Assembly: GCF_014199215.1 (NCBI RefSeq)
Contig: NZ_JACIJC010000004.1
Span: 310,001 to 374,000 of the forward strand
Direction of reading: 5' to 3'
Origin: Sphingobium boeckii
Lineage (GTDB): Bacteria; Pseudomonadota; Alphaproteobacteria; Sphingomonadales; Sphingomonadaceae
Length of the DNA: 64,000 nucleotides
Made by a program: the position numbers and the translations under genes. The first letter of the stretch is position 1. The number at the start of each line of letters is the position of its first letter. The notes under the pieces are model-generated. The model made no database searches, had not been told where the DNA came from, and saw only the letters and a program-made list of their open reading frames with translations. Below are positions 8,658 through 16,791 of this stretch, piece after piece.

Positions 8658-10214
8658 ATGAAGGGTTGGCAGATTATCGCGGTCGCCGCATTGATCGCCC
8701 TGGGCGGATGCACATCCTCCCAGGAAAAGGCCAATGAATATGCCGCAACGGCAGCGGGATTGTTCGATGCTGGTGACTATCCGGCCGCCCGACTGGAGAT
8801 CATGAAAGCGACCGCCGCGCGCGATGACGTCGCCGAACACTGGACGCTGCAGGGCCGGATCGAACTGGCCCTGAACGCCCCGGTCAACGCCTATCAGGCC
8901 TATTCACGCGCGCTCGATCTGGATGCCACCAATCAGGAAGCCTTGCAGATCGTGACTGAAGTCGGCTTTCAGGTGGGGCGTGTGCGCGAGGCGGGGGCTT
9001 TTGCGGACCGCTTGCTGGCGCTGAACCCCAATGCCACCCGTGCGATGCTGATCAAGGGTTTGATCGCACTGGAAAACCGGCGCTTGCCCGAAGCGGAAGG
9101 CTTTGCCGATAAGATGCTGGCGATCAATCCGAACGACGAAGGCGGTATCGTGATGAAAGCCCGCGTGCTGGCGCTCGGCGGCAAACGCGCGGACGCCATC
9201 CAGATCCTCAAAGACGGTCTGCTCAAAGTAGGCGAAGGCGATGCGATCACCGCCACCACGCTGGAAGTCTATCGCGCCGATGGTGATCTGGCCAACATGC
9301 TTCCCCTGTTCGAGACGCTGACGGGCAAGTCTCCGAAAAATTACGATTTGAAGATCGACTTCGCCAATGCGCTGTACAAGAGCGGTGACATCGTGCGTGC
9401 CCGTATGCTGCTGAGCGCGGTGATGACCGAGCAACCTGACAATCGCGAACTGATCGACAAGATTTCGGCGCTCTGGGCCGAATATGACAGGGATCCATTG
9501 TCGGCAGCACAATTGGCGCAGTTGCAAGAAGACGGGTCTCTTATCCAGCGCATGGCCATCGCGCGGCATCTCCTCGCCCAAGGAAGGCCGATGCCGGCGG
9601 AAGCCATCCTGCGCCCCGTGGCCGACGCCGCAACCGCCCTCGGAATGGCGGACGCCCGATCGCTTTATGCGCGTGTGCTGGATGCTCAGGGTCAGGCCGC
9701 GCGGGCCGGCACGATCATCGCCGCGGTTTTGAAGGATGACACCAACAATTCAGATGCACTGGTGCTGCGCGCGCAGCAGGCCTTGAAGCGCGCGGACGCG
9801 GATTCGGCCATCAATGACGCGCAGATCGTGGTCCGGGACGATCCGGCGAACGAACTTGGCTATATCGTGCTGGCTCAGGGTTTTGAGGCGCGAAAGCAAA
9901 TATGGCGCGTGCGCCAGGTGTATGAACAGGCGATCAACGATCATCCGGAAAACTATGCGCTTGTCGCGCATTTCAGGGATTTTCTTTACCGAATCAATGA
10001 TAAGGCCCGCGCCATGTCAGTGTCTCGAGAATATGCCCTCGCCAATCCGGCTTCGCTGAGAGGCTGGAATCTGTTTGCCAGCACCTGCGCGCGGCTGAAT
10101 GATTCCGCCTGCGCTAGCGAAGCCAAAGCGGGGCGCGACAAGGCATTGCACACCTATACGATGGACGAACGCCCAGGCGCCAGGCGGCCTCGCGGCCTGT
10201 TTGGAAAGCTCTGA
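8658..10214 (+). CDS. TPR-repeat lipoprotein (PrsT/EPS-associated type)
   Basis: Predicted outer-membrane or periplasmic lipoprotein of 518 residues. The signal ends in the lipobox ALGGC (VAALIALGGCTSS). Tandem tetratricopeptide-like helices run through the rest, for example AEHWTLQGRIELALNAP and ALDLDATNQEALQIV. TPR lipoproteins of this type accompany exosortase/EPS loci and are thought to scaffold assembly or export. It is transcribed divergently from the Wza operon across a 289-bp gap and begins a rightward unit of at least three genes. The ATG at 8658 is chosen because it starts the lipoprotein signal. Confidence 0.8.
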   Translation: MKGWQIIAVAALIALGGCTSSQEKANEYAATAAGLFDAGDYPAARLEIMKATAARDDVAEHWTLQGRIELALNAPVNAYQAYSRALDLDATNQEALQIVTEVGFQVGRVREAGAFADRLLALNPNATRAMLIKGLIALENRRLPEAEGFADKMLAINPNDEGGIVMKARVLALGGKRADAIQILKDGLLKVGEGDAITATTLEVYRADGDLANMLPLFETLTGKSPKNYDLKIDFANALYKSGDIVRARMLLSAVMTEQPDNRELIDKISALWAEYDRDPLSAAQLAQLQEDGSLIQRMAIARHLLAQGRPMPAEAILRPVADAATALGMADARSLYARVLDAQGQAARAGTIIAAVLKDDTNNSDALVLRAQQALKRADADSAINDAQIVVRDDPANELGYIVLAQGFEARKQIWRVRQVYEQAINDHPENYALVAHFRDFLYRINDKARAMSVSREYALANPASLRGWNLFASTCARLNDSACASEAKAGRDKALHTYTMDERPGARRPRGLFGKL

Positions 10215-10254
10215 TGCGCCACACCTTAAGGCCTGAAGAACAAGGGCAAGCATC

Positions 10255-11712
10255 GTGAGTGGTTTCCTTCCCGATCAAAGACCGGTCCGCAACAAACATG
10301 TCCGCTTTACATCCAACGTCTTGAGATCGGTCGGGATCGTCAACGACGCCTTGTGCTTCATTGTCGGTTATATGCTGGCTCTTCTCATCTACGATATCAG
10401 CATCGGCAATTTCTACGATTCGCGGCTGCATACGACTGGCGCGATCGTGCTGGCGATCAACTTCTTTCTCATCCGGATTTCGCGGGATGCCTATTCTGCA
10501 TTTCGCGGCCAGGGTGACGATGTCGGCCAAGGCACGATGCTCGATTTCCTGGTTGCGGCCACGCTGACCGCGCTGACGATCACACAATTCGGTATGCTTG
10601 GCGATTTCTCGCGCGGGCTCGGCATGATCTTCGTGGGGATGAGCCTGGCTCTGTTGTTTTTCAGCCGCATCGCTTTTCGCCGTATCGCCTGGTGGCTGAT
10701 GGATATGGGCTATATCGGCCAGCGTGTCGTCATCTACGGGGCGGATCGCGCGATCACGACGCGGGTATTCGAACTGCTCGAAATTGAACGCCTGCCTCAT
10801 CTCAGGCTGATCGGCTTCGCCGATGACCGGCGCAGCCGCGTCGATACCACGCCGGTCTATACGGCTGAGTTCATCGGTGGCTTCGAAGAGCTGCTGAAGC
10901 TGGCGCAAAATGGTCAGCTCGATCAGGTCATCATCGCATTGCCCATGGTCAGCCAGGAACGGCTGGATTCGATCGTCGCCCAGCTTAGCGCGGCGGCCAT
11001 CGACGTGTGCATCATGCCACGCGAAATCCTGGAACTGCGCGCAAGCTATCGCATGAACTATATCGGCTCGCTGCCGGTGCTGAGCGTCTGGCAACAGCCC
11101 ATGCGCGATCTGGACGGCATCATGAAGGCTGTGCAGGATCGGGGGCTCGCGGCACTCGGCTTCATCCTTCTTTCGCCGCTGCTGTTGCTCACGGCGCTGG
11201 CCATCCGCATCGAGAGCAAGGGGCCGATTTTCTTTCGCCAGAAGCGCTTCGGCTTCAACAATTTGGAGATCAGCGTCTTCAAATTCCGCTCGATGTATGT
11301 CGATCGGCAGGATGAAACGGGGGCGGCGCGCACGCAAAAAGGCGATGTCCGCGTCACGAAGGTAGGCCGGATCATCCGCCGCCTGAGCATCGACGAATTG
11401 CCGCAGTTGCTCAACGTGCTGCGCGGCGAAATGTCGCTAGTCGGCCCGCGCCCCCATGCGACCCAGATGCGCGTGGGCGACAAATATTATTTCGATGCCG
11501 TGCAAGGCTATGCCGCACGCCATCGCGTGAAGCCCGGCATCACCGGATTGGCGCAGGTACGCGGCCTGCGCGGAGAGATCGACACGATCGAGCGCGCCAA
11601 GAAGCGTGTGGAATATGACGTCTATTATATCGAAAACTGGTCTCCATTGCTGGATATCCGGATCATCCTTGAAACGATCGTCAAGCTGGTGTGGGACCGC
11701 AATGCCTATTGA
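10255..11712 (+). CDS. Undecaprenyl-phosphate glycosyl-1-phosphate transferase (priming enzyme)
   Basis: A 485-residue polyprenyl glycosylphosphotransferase that loads the first sugar phosphate onto the lipid carrier. The N-terminal half has four to five membrane segments. A Rossmann-like middle follows (VVIYGADRAITTRVFELLE). The C-terminal bacterial sugar transferase domain (about 285-485) has FFRQKRFGFNN, FKFRSM, LSIDELPQLLNVL and MSLVGPRPHA. The D-E-L-P segment and the PRP motif are family signatures. It begins with GTG behind CAAGGG. The WecG/TagA gene overlaps its end by 11 bp. It is probably glucose-specific like SpsB/GumD, which is inference. Confidence 0.9.
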   Translation: MSGFLPDQRPVRNKHVRFTSNVLRSVGIVNDALCFIVGYMLALLIYDISIGNFYDSRLHTTGAIVLAINFFLIRISRDAYSAFRGQGDDVGQGTMLDFLVAATLTALTITQFGMLGDFSRGLGMIFVGMSLALLFFSRIAFRRIAWWLMDMGYIGQRVVIYGADRAITTRVFELLEIERLPHLRLIGFADDRRSRVDTTPVYTAEFIGGFEELLKLAQNGQLDQVIIALPMVSQERLDSIVAQLSAAAIDVCIMPREILELRASYRMNYIGSLPVLSVWQQPMRDLDGIMKAVQDRGLAALGFILLSPLLLLTALAIRIESKGPIFFRQKRFGFNNLEISVFKFRSMYVDRQDETGAARTQKGDVRVTKVGRIIRRLSIDELPQLLNVLRGEMSLVGPRPHATQMRVGDKYYFDAVQGYAARHRVKPGITGLAQVRGLRGEIDTIERAKKRVEYDVYYIENWSPLLDIRIILETIVKLVWDRNAY

Positions 11713-12490
11713 ACACGATGCGACACGCCCACCGATCCGGTTTCTCGATCTGGATTTTTCGGCGCTGTCGTTCGACGAGGTTCTGGCGGATATTCGAACA
11801 CGCGCGGCTTCGCCCCGTTTTTCCTACATCGTGACGCCGAACGTCGATCATGTGGTCAAGCTGAAACCCAGCACGCCGACGAAGGCCACAGACGCTTTCA
11901 ATGCCGCTTATGACGCCGCCGCGCTGCGGCTGTGCGACAGCCGCATCCTGCGCAGACTGGCCAGATCCTATCGGATCAATCTGCCGCTGGTGGCCGGCAG
12001 CGATCTGACCGCAGCGCTGTTCGATGAGATCACGGCTTATGAGCGCATCGCCATCATCGGTGGTGACGCGACGATGCTGTCCCAGCTTCGCGCCGCCTTT
12101 CCAGGCCCGGATTATCGTCAGCATATTCCGCCTATGGGTGTGCTCGCAAATGACGCCGCGATGGATGCGATCATCGCCTTCATCCGATCGACGCGCGCGC
12201 CGATCACACTGTTCGCCATCGGGGCACCGCAGAGTGAAATATGCGCACATAAATGCTTGCTCGATGGCATGTCGGTCGGCGTTGGCCTGTGTGTGGGTGC
12301 ATCGATCGATTTCATCCTGGGCAACCGGAAGCGCGCGCCGCGCTGGATGCAAAAAACGGGTCTCGAATGGGCGTTCAGGCTTCTTGCCGAACCGGCGCGA
12401 CTGTGGCGACGCTATCTGATCGATGGCCCGCGGATCTTCTATCTCGCCGCGATCTGGTCACGCCGGAACAGGACCCGTGCTGACGCTTAG
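11702..12490 (+). CDS. WecG/TagA/CpsF-family glycosyltransferase
   Basis: A GT26-type transferase of 262 residues that would add the second sugar to the lipid-linked primer. Family segments are VTPNVDHVVKL, LCDSRILRRLA, LVAGSDLT, IGAPQSEICAHK and GVGLCVGASIDFILG. The ATG at 11702 lies inside the end of the priming transferase gene. The stop is TAG: T and A belong to the duplicated IS target and the G is the first base of the IS630 copy. Removing the IS restores TAA, so the protein itself is unchanged. Confidence 0.88.
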   Translation: MPIEHDATRPPIRFLDLDFSALSFDEVLADIRTRAASPRFSYIVTPNVDHVVKLKPSTPTKATDAFNAAYDAAALRLCDSRILRRLARSYRINLPLVAGSDLTAALFDEITAYERIAIIGGDATMLSQLRAAFPGPDYRQHIPPMGVLANDAAMDAIIAFIRSTRAPITLFAIGAPQSEICAHKCLLDGMSVGVGLCVGASIDFILGNRKRAPRWMQKTGLEWAFRLLAEPARLWRRYLIDGPRIFYLAAIWSRRNRTRADA

Positions 12491-12504
12491 AGCGGGATGA
12501 CATT
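12488..12504 (+). repeat. IS630 left terminal inverted repeat (with TA duplication)
   Basis: TAGAGCGGGATGACATT is an exact 17-bp match to the reverse complement of 13518-13534. Similarity continues inward for about 11 more bases with mismatches. The first two bases are the duplicated TA. Confidence 0.93.
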
Positions 12505-13532
12505 ACATTGATGCATAGCCAGAGTTAACGAAGTAGTTTGCACACTCTTGCGGGCTGAAGGCGTCAAGCAATGATCCGATGGATCGCCAGGTGCTTTCAG
12601 CGGTTCGTTCGGAGGCCTTTCGCAGCAGGTGCTTGAGCTTGGAGAACATCTGCTCGATGGGGTTCAAGTCAGGCGAGTATGGCGGCAGGTAGAGCAGCTT
12701 GGCCTTGGCGGCGCGGATGGCTTGGCGGATAGCTGGGCGTTTGTGGCTGGAGAGGTTGTCCATGATCACGACATCGCCCGGTGCGAGGGTAGGCACGAGG
12801 AACTGCTCGACCCATTGGGCAAAACTGGCCCCGTTGATCGGTTGATCAAGGACGCACGGGGCATCGATCCGGTCACAGCGCAGCGATGAAGGTCATGGTG
12901 CGCCAATGACCATAGGGCACCTTGGCGTGCAGCCGCTGGCCCTTGGGAGCCCATCCCCTGAGCGGGGCCATGTTTGTCTTGGCCCAAGTCTCGTCGATGA
13001 AGACGAGATGCCGGGGATCAAGTCGCCCCTGATACTTGCGCCACTGCGCGCGCCGCCTTGCGATCTTGGGACGCAACTGTTCGGCGGGAAGAACGCTTTT
13101 TTTTGAAGCTCAGCCCTCGCGCATGGACAAAACGCCAGACCTGCACATAGTCGACCTTGACCCCGCGTTCGGCCAGTTCGGCAACCAGCCCGCGCAAGGT
13201 GAAATCTGACTTGGCCCGCTCTACCAGCCAGTCGGCATGGGAGCCTGACAGAATGTTGGGTTTGTATCCGCCGATCTTGCCCGGTGCGACGCTCCCCGTC
13301 TCAAGATGTCGACGGACCCACACAATCGCGCTGCTGACCGAAACACCAAAGCGCGCCGCAGCAGCCCGGGCCGAAATCCCCTCCCGCGAAACCGCCAAAA
13401 CCAGCCGCTCGCGCAAATCCGTAGATATGGGTCTGGACATACATTGCTGGCCTCCCATCCCAGCAAGAAGCTTGAATCAGAAAAACCTCCCAAAGGGAAT
13501 CCCCTTTGAATCAGTCAAATGTCATCCCGCTC
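12490..13532 (-). mobile_element. IS630-family insertion sequence (decayed copy)
   Basis: About 1.04 kb bounded by inverted repeats and flanked by the TA dinucleotide that IS630/Tc1-mariner elements duplicate (12488-12489 and 13533-13534). The only content is a disrupted DDE transposase on the minus strand. The insertion point is the TA of a former TTAA that formed overlapping stop codons of two convergent genes. No passenger gene is present. Confidence 0.92.
12503..13440 (-). pseudogene. IS630 transposase, frameshifted
   Basis: Three reading-frame pieces together give a full IS630 transposase. Piece 1 (13440 to the A8 run at 13097-13104) is the helix-turn-helix part (MSRPISTDLRERLVLAVSRE). 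Piece 2 has the first catalytic Asp in HLVFIDETW and ends at a TGA at 12873-12875. Piece 3 has VVIMDNLSSHK and PYSPDLNPIEQMF, giving the second Asp and the Glu. The A8 run could be a programmed slip site, as in some IS630 elements. The second break would need bases restored, consistent with a 5-bp loss in a GCTGC tandem. GGAGG precedes the ATG at 13440. It is probably inactive. Confidence 0.85.
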
Positions 13533-13534
13533 TA
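13518..13534 (-). repeat. IS630 right terminal inverted repeat (with TA duplication)
   Basis: Read on the minus strand this is TAGAGCGGGATGACATT, identical to the left end over 17 bp. The terminal TA at 13533-13534 is the target duplication and forms part of the stop codon of the adjacent acetyltransferase gene. Confidence 0.93.
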
Positions 13535-14089
13535 AATATCGTCCGACACGGTGGACGGTGGTGCTGTGACACGCGGCGGACGCGCAGCCGCGGGCACGCC
13601 GACCGCGAGCCATTGCGCTGGAACATCCTTCAGCACCACGGCATTGGCTCCGATTTGCGCACCATCGCCTATATGGATCTTGCCGAGGATCACAGCCCCC
13701 GCGCCGACATTCACATGACAGCCGAGAACCGGAGCGTCATCCAGGCGGTCGAGCGACCGGATACCAAGAGTGCAATTCTGGCGGATGATGCAACCGTCAC
13801 CGATCACCGTGCTGCCATGCACCACGATGCCGCCTTGATGCTCGATGACGACGCCCCGCCCGATGATGGCGGTATAGGGCAATTCGATCCCGTAAATATT
13901 GCGGCAGAAGCGGAAGGCCGCGCGGTAAAGAAAATTCGGCAAGGCGCGTAGCCACCGGTTCCGGATGGTCATGCGCCACACGCCGAACCGATAGACCGCC
14001 ATCGCCCGGAACCCCGGCCTTGTCCAATCCCCCCCGTGCGCGCGATGGTCCTCGCCGATCACCGCAAAAAGATCGCTGAGCCGCGCCAT
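13532..14089 (-). CDS. Serine acetyltransferase-like hexapeptide-repeat acetyltransferase
   Basis: A 185-residue acyltransferase with a left-handed beta-helix made of hexapeptide turns (IGRGVVIEHQGGIVV, IGDGCIIRQNCTLGI, VNVGAGAVILGKIHIGDGAQIG). It resembles CysE/EpsC-like enzymes found in exopolysaccharide clusters, where it probably acetylates the polymer or a sugar precursor rather than making cysteine; that role is inferred from context. Four bp separate it from the upstream GT2 gene. Its stop is TAG, of which the middle and last template bases are the IS target duplication. Confidence 0.82.
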   Translation of the reverse strand: MARLSDLFAVIGEDHRAHGGDWTRPGFRAMAVYRFGVWRMTIRNRWLRALPNFLYRAAFRFCRNIYGIELPYTAIIGRGVVIEHQGGIVVHGSTVIGDGCIIRQNCTLGIRSLDRLDDAPVLGCHVNVGAGAVILGKIHIGDGAQIGANAVVLKDVPAQWLAVGVPAAARPPRVTAPPSTVSDDI

Positions 14090-14093
14090 GCCT

Positions 14094-15209
14094 TTATCCC
14101 TTATATTCGATGATCAGGGAGCGTCGATTGAGCAAACGGCTGCGCAGGAATGTCATGCCGCCGCCGATCTGCGCGAATTTCGCGATCATCAGCAACGCGG
14201 CATTGCGCCAGGCATAGCTTTTCGGCTCGCCCGCCACACGTCCCCGCAGAGCGATCCGGCAAATTTGAGCGGCCAGAATTGCGAGATAAGCCAGCGGCAC
14301 GGCCCAAAATATAGGTTCGAAAACGAGGGCCAGAAGAACACCCGAGATCGCGATCGTTGGCAACACGCCGCCCCAGACTATGATACTGCGGACCTGCCTG
14401 ATCCATGAAGGATCGCTCCGCGCTCCATGCCGCCAGACATGTTCGACAAAGGCATGTCCGGACCGCCGGGCGCGGCGCCACCAAGGCCCGAAATGCAGGA
14501 TATTGGCGTCATGAAGCGTCATTTCCGCTGGGATTCGTTCGATGCGCCAGCCTTTTTCCCGCATCCTGAGGCACAGGTCGGGCTCCTCGCCCGCGATCAG
14601 ATCGGGATTGTAGCCGCCGGCCTCATCGAAGGCCGAAATCCGGAAGAGCACATCGCCGCCACAGGAAAGCGCCGGCCCCACTGGCACATCCCATTCCGCG
14701 TTGCAGATGGCGTTATAGATGCTCGCTTGCGGAAACCGTTCGCGCCGGCGCCCGAAGATCGCTGCAAGGCCCGGATCCGCCTCCAGCCCGGCGATCGCGG
14801 CATCCAGCCAGTGCGGCTGCAACGCGCAATCGCCGTCTATCATCTGGACGTATGCGGCCTCAGGGTCATTTTTCTTCAGAACTTCGAAGCCAGCATTGCG
14901 CGCCCGTGCGGCTGTGAATCCGATGGCGGTGGGAAGCTCGACCACATGTGCGGACAAGGCGCGTGCGAAGGCGACGCTATCGTCGGTCGATCCGGAATCG
15001 ACATAGACCACGCTGACGCCCGACGGGATGGAGCGCAGGCAGGTCTTCAGCCGATCCCCCTCATTGCGTCCGATGACCACGATCCCCACGCGCGCCGAAG
15101 CATCGGCCTCGCCCGATCGGTTCGATTTCCTGTCATCCATAACGCTATGCACCCCGTCCGGCTCCCTTTGCCCCCGAACGGCAAGGGCAGTCAATTCGGT
15201 GGCATCCAT
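14094..15209 (-). CDS. Family 2 glycosyltransferase, membrane-associated
   Basis: A 371-residue inverting glycosyltransferase. The GT-A domain begins with GIVVIGRNEGDRL (about 42) and has VVYVDSGSTDDS and the DXD-like VQMIDGDCAL. GEEPDLCLRMREKGW is the acceptor-side motif. Three or so hydrophobic segments near the C-terminus (about 275-350) would hold it at the inner membrane, where it extends the lipid-linked repeat unit. The start is uncertain: 15209 overlaps the preceding gene by 19 bp, while an internal ATG at 15140 (MDDRKSN) would still keep the whole domain. Confidence 0.85.
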   Translation of the reverse strand: MDATELTALAVRGQREPDGVHSVMDDRKSNRSGEADASARVGIVVIGRNEGDRLKTCLRSIPSGVSVVYVDSGSTDDSVAFARALSAHVVELPTAIGFTAARARNAGFEVLKKNDPEAAYVQMIDGDCALQPHWLDAAIAGLEADPGLAAIFGRRRERFPQASIYNAICNAEWDVPVGPALSCGGDVLFRISAFDEAGGYNPDLIAGEEPDLCLRMREKGWRIERIPAEMTLHDANILHFGPWWRRARRSGHAFVEHVWRHGARSDPSWIRQVRSIIVWGGVLPTIAISGVLLALVFEPIFWAVPLAYLAILAAQICRIALRGRVAGEPKSYAWRNAALLMIAKFAQIGGGMTFLRSRLLNRRSLIIEYKG

Positions 15210-16282
15210 GCTGGCCGCTGATCCAGCGCATCTTTCGCGGTGGCGATTTGCGGTCGAATATCATCGGCGTCGGCCAATATGCCGGCACGAAGAAGCGATC
15301 GGCGTTCGGCCAGATCGGTTTCACTCCGGCTAGAAAGCTTCAATATCGTCCGCAATCTCCAGAACATATCGCCCACTAGCCAGGCGACACCCGCAATCGC
15401 CGTCATCCGCCGCCCATAAGCGAGCGCATGAAAACGGCGGCGGGATCTGAACCAGTAATCCGGTTTTGTCGGCGCGGCGACTGATTTGCCGTCGCGCACG
15501 CCGGTGGCCGCACCGCCGATATGAATCACGCGGCTGTCCGGCACATGAAGGATGTCCCAACCCGCGCGCTTCAGCCGGTACATCAGTTCGACCTCTTCGA
15601 AATACAGAAAAAATCCATGATCGAAGAGGCCGGTTTCCGCCAACGCAGCGGTGCGAACCATACAGCTCGCGCCGGTCACCCAATCGGCCGGCACGATACG
15701 CTCCGACTGAATGAGCGTAGGCGCAATGCCCAGCAGAACGCCGACCCGATGGATGCGTGCGCCGCTAACCAATTCCCGTGCGGCCGTGGGGAAGCGAAAT
15801 GCCGATCCCGCCAGACTGAGGTCAGGATTGATGAGTTGGCTCCCCGCGACCGCACAGCGCGGATGCGCGATCATGGCGTCGCGCAACGCCGCGATCGCGC
15901 CGGGCTCGATTCGCGAATCCGGGTTGAGCAAATGGATGAAAGCCGGTGGATTTTCCTGGCGAAGAAGGCGGAGGATTGCCTGATTGTTCGCCCAGCCGAA
16001 GCCGCCATTGATGTCCAGTGGAAGAAAGGTGACCCAATTTGCAAAAACCGGGTCGTTCAAAGAAGCCTCAATCTTCTCGGCGGAGCCGTCGCCTGACCCG
16101 CCATCGACGACCATCACCGTCAATTCCGGCAGACTGTCGCGCTCGACCAATATCGTTTTCAGGCAATCCGCAACAAGCTCCGGCGTGCGATAGTTGACGA
16201 TGACTATGGCGATTGAACGAGACTGTTCGTCCAGTAAATGGGCCGGCTTCATAAGGCGACGCCGGTTCCGGAAACGCGACAC
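15191..16282 (-). CDS. Family 2 glycosyltransferase (rhamnosyltransferase-like)
   Basis: A 363-residue GT2 enzyme of the type seen in rhamnosyl transfer. It has IVIVNYRTPELVADCL near residue 26, VVDGGSGDGS, the metal-binding LLNPDSRIEPG and YFEEVELMYRLKRAGW. dTDP-rhamnose genes in the same locus make rhamnose a reasonable donor, but this is inference. An in-frame ATG at 16252 (MKPAHLL) is an alternative start. It heads a leftward three-gene run (two GT2 genes and the acetyltransferase) whose promoter should lie in the 509-bp gap to its right. Confidence 0.85.
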   Translation of the reverse strand: MSRFRNRRRLMKPAHLLDEQSRSIAIVIVNYRTPELVADCLKTILVERDSLPELTVMVVDGGSGDGSAEKIEASLNDPVFANWVTFLPLDINGGFGWANNQAILRLLRQENPPAFIHLLNPDSRIEPGAIAALRDAMIAHPRCAVAGSQLINPDLSLAGSAFRFPTAARELVSGARIHRVGVLLGIAPTLIQSERIVPADWVTGASCMVRTAALAETGLFDHGFFLYFEEVELMYRLKRAGWDILHVPDSRVIHIGGAATGVRDGKSVAAPTKPDYWFRSRRRFHALAYGRRMTAIAGVAWLVGDMFWRLRTILKLSSRSETDLAERRSLLRAGILADADDIRPQIATAKDALDQRPAWMPPN

Positions 16283-16791
16283 GATGTGATGGGGGCGAGC
16301 ATCTTTTCTGTCGAACAGAACATCGCCAAAGGATCAAGGCTTTTCGCGTTCGGCCGCGGCAACCAGGACTCGACCACAAATTGCGTTTTCAAACGATCCT
16401 ATGCGCAAGATCTGGATGACACGTCAGACACCGTGGTTTGCTCGCGCATGACATATCGAACCATGTGGCACGCAACGAACGCCGTTATGTTAACAATTTC
16501 ACGCAATATGAAACATCGCAAGGCTTGTGATCTGATTGGAGCTAGGCAATGAGAATTCGAACCGCACGTTTTCTGCCTCGGACCGGGCATTGATGAGAGC
16601 AATGCCAGAATGTTGTCACAGAACGATCATGGATGCGTGTCGACACCTTCGGATAAGAGGTTTTTGATCGCAATCGCCCGCTTAGATCGACGAGCAAAAT
16701 CGGGGGACTTCCATTTTTTCCGGCACATCGGTCATGGGTTGCAAAAGTCAGCCAATCGACAGGCCACACACCAGATGTTTCCAGGTTCACC
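16283..16791. other. Intergenic region between divergent GT2 and ligase genes
   Basis: 509 bp without a convincing gene on either strand. It is more AT-rich than its surroundings, most clearly at 16440-16520. Divergent promoters for the leftward GT2 run and the rightward ligase are expected here, but I could not identify convincing -35/-10, EcfG or sigma-54 motifs, nor a strong RNA hairpin. Confidence 0.6.

Noticed and set aside
13157-13951. A 264-residue plus-strand frame spanning the IS630 right end and the acetyltransferase gene
   Set aside because: It runs antisense through the transposase and acetyltransferase genes and crosses the IS boundary; no domain is visible.
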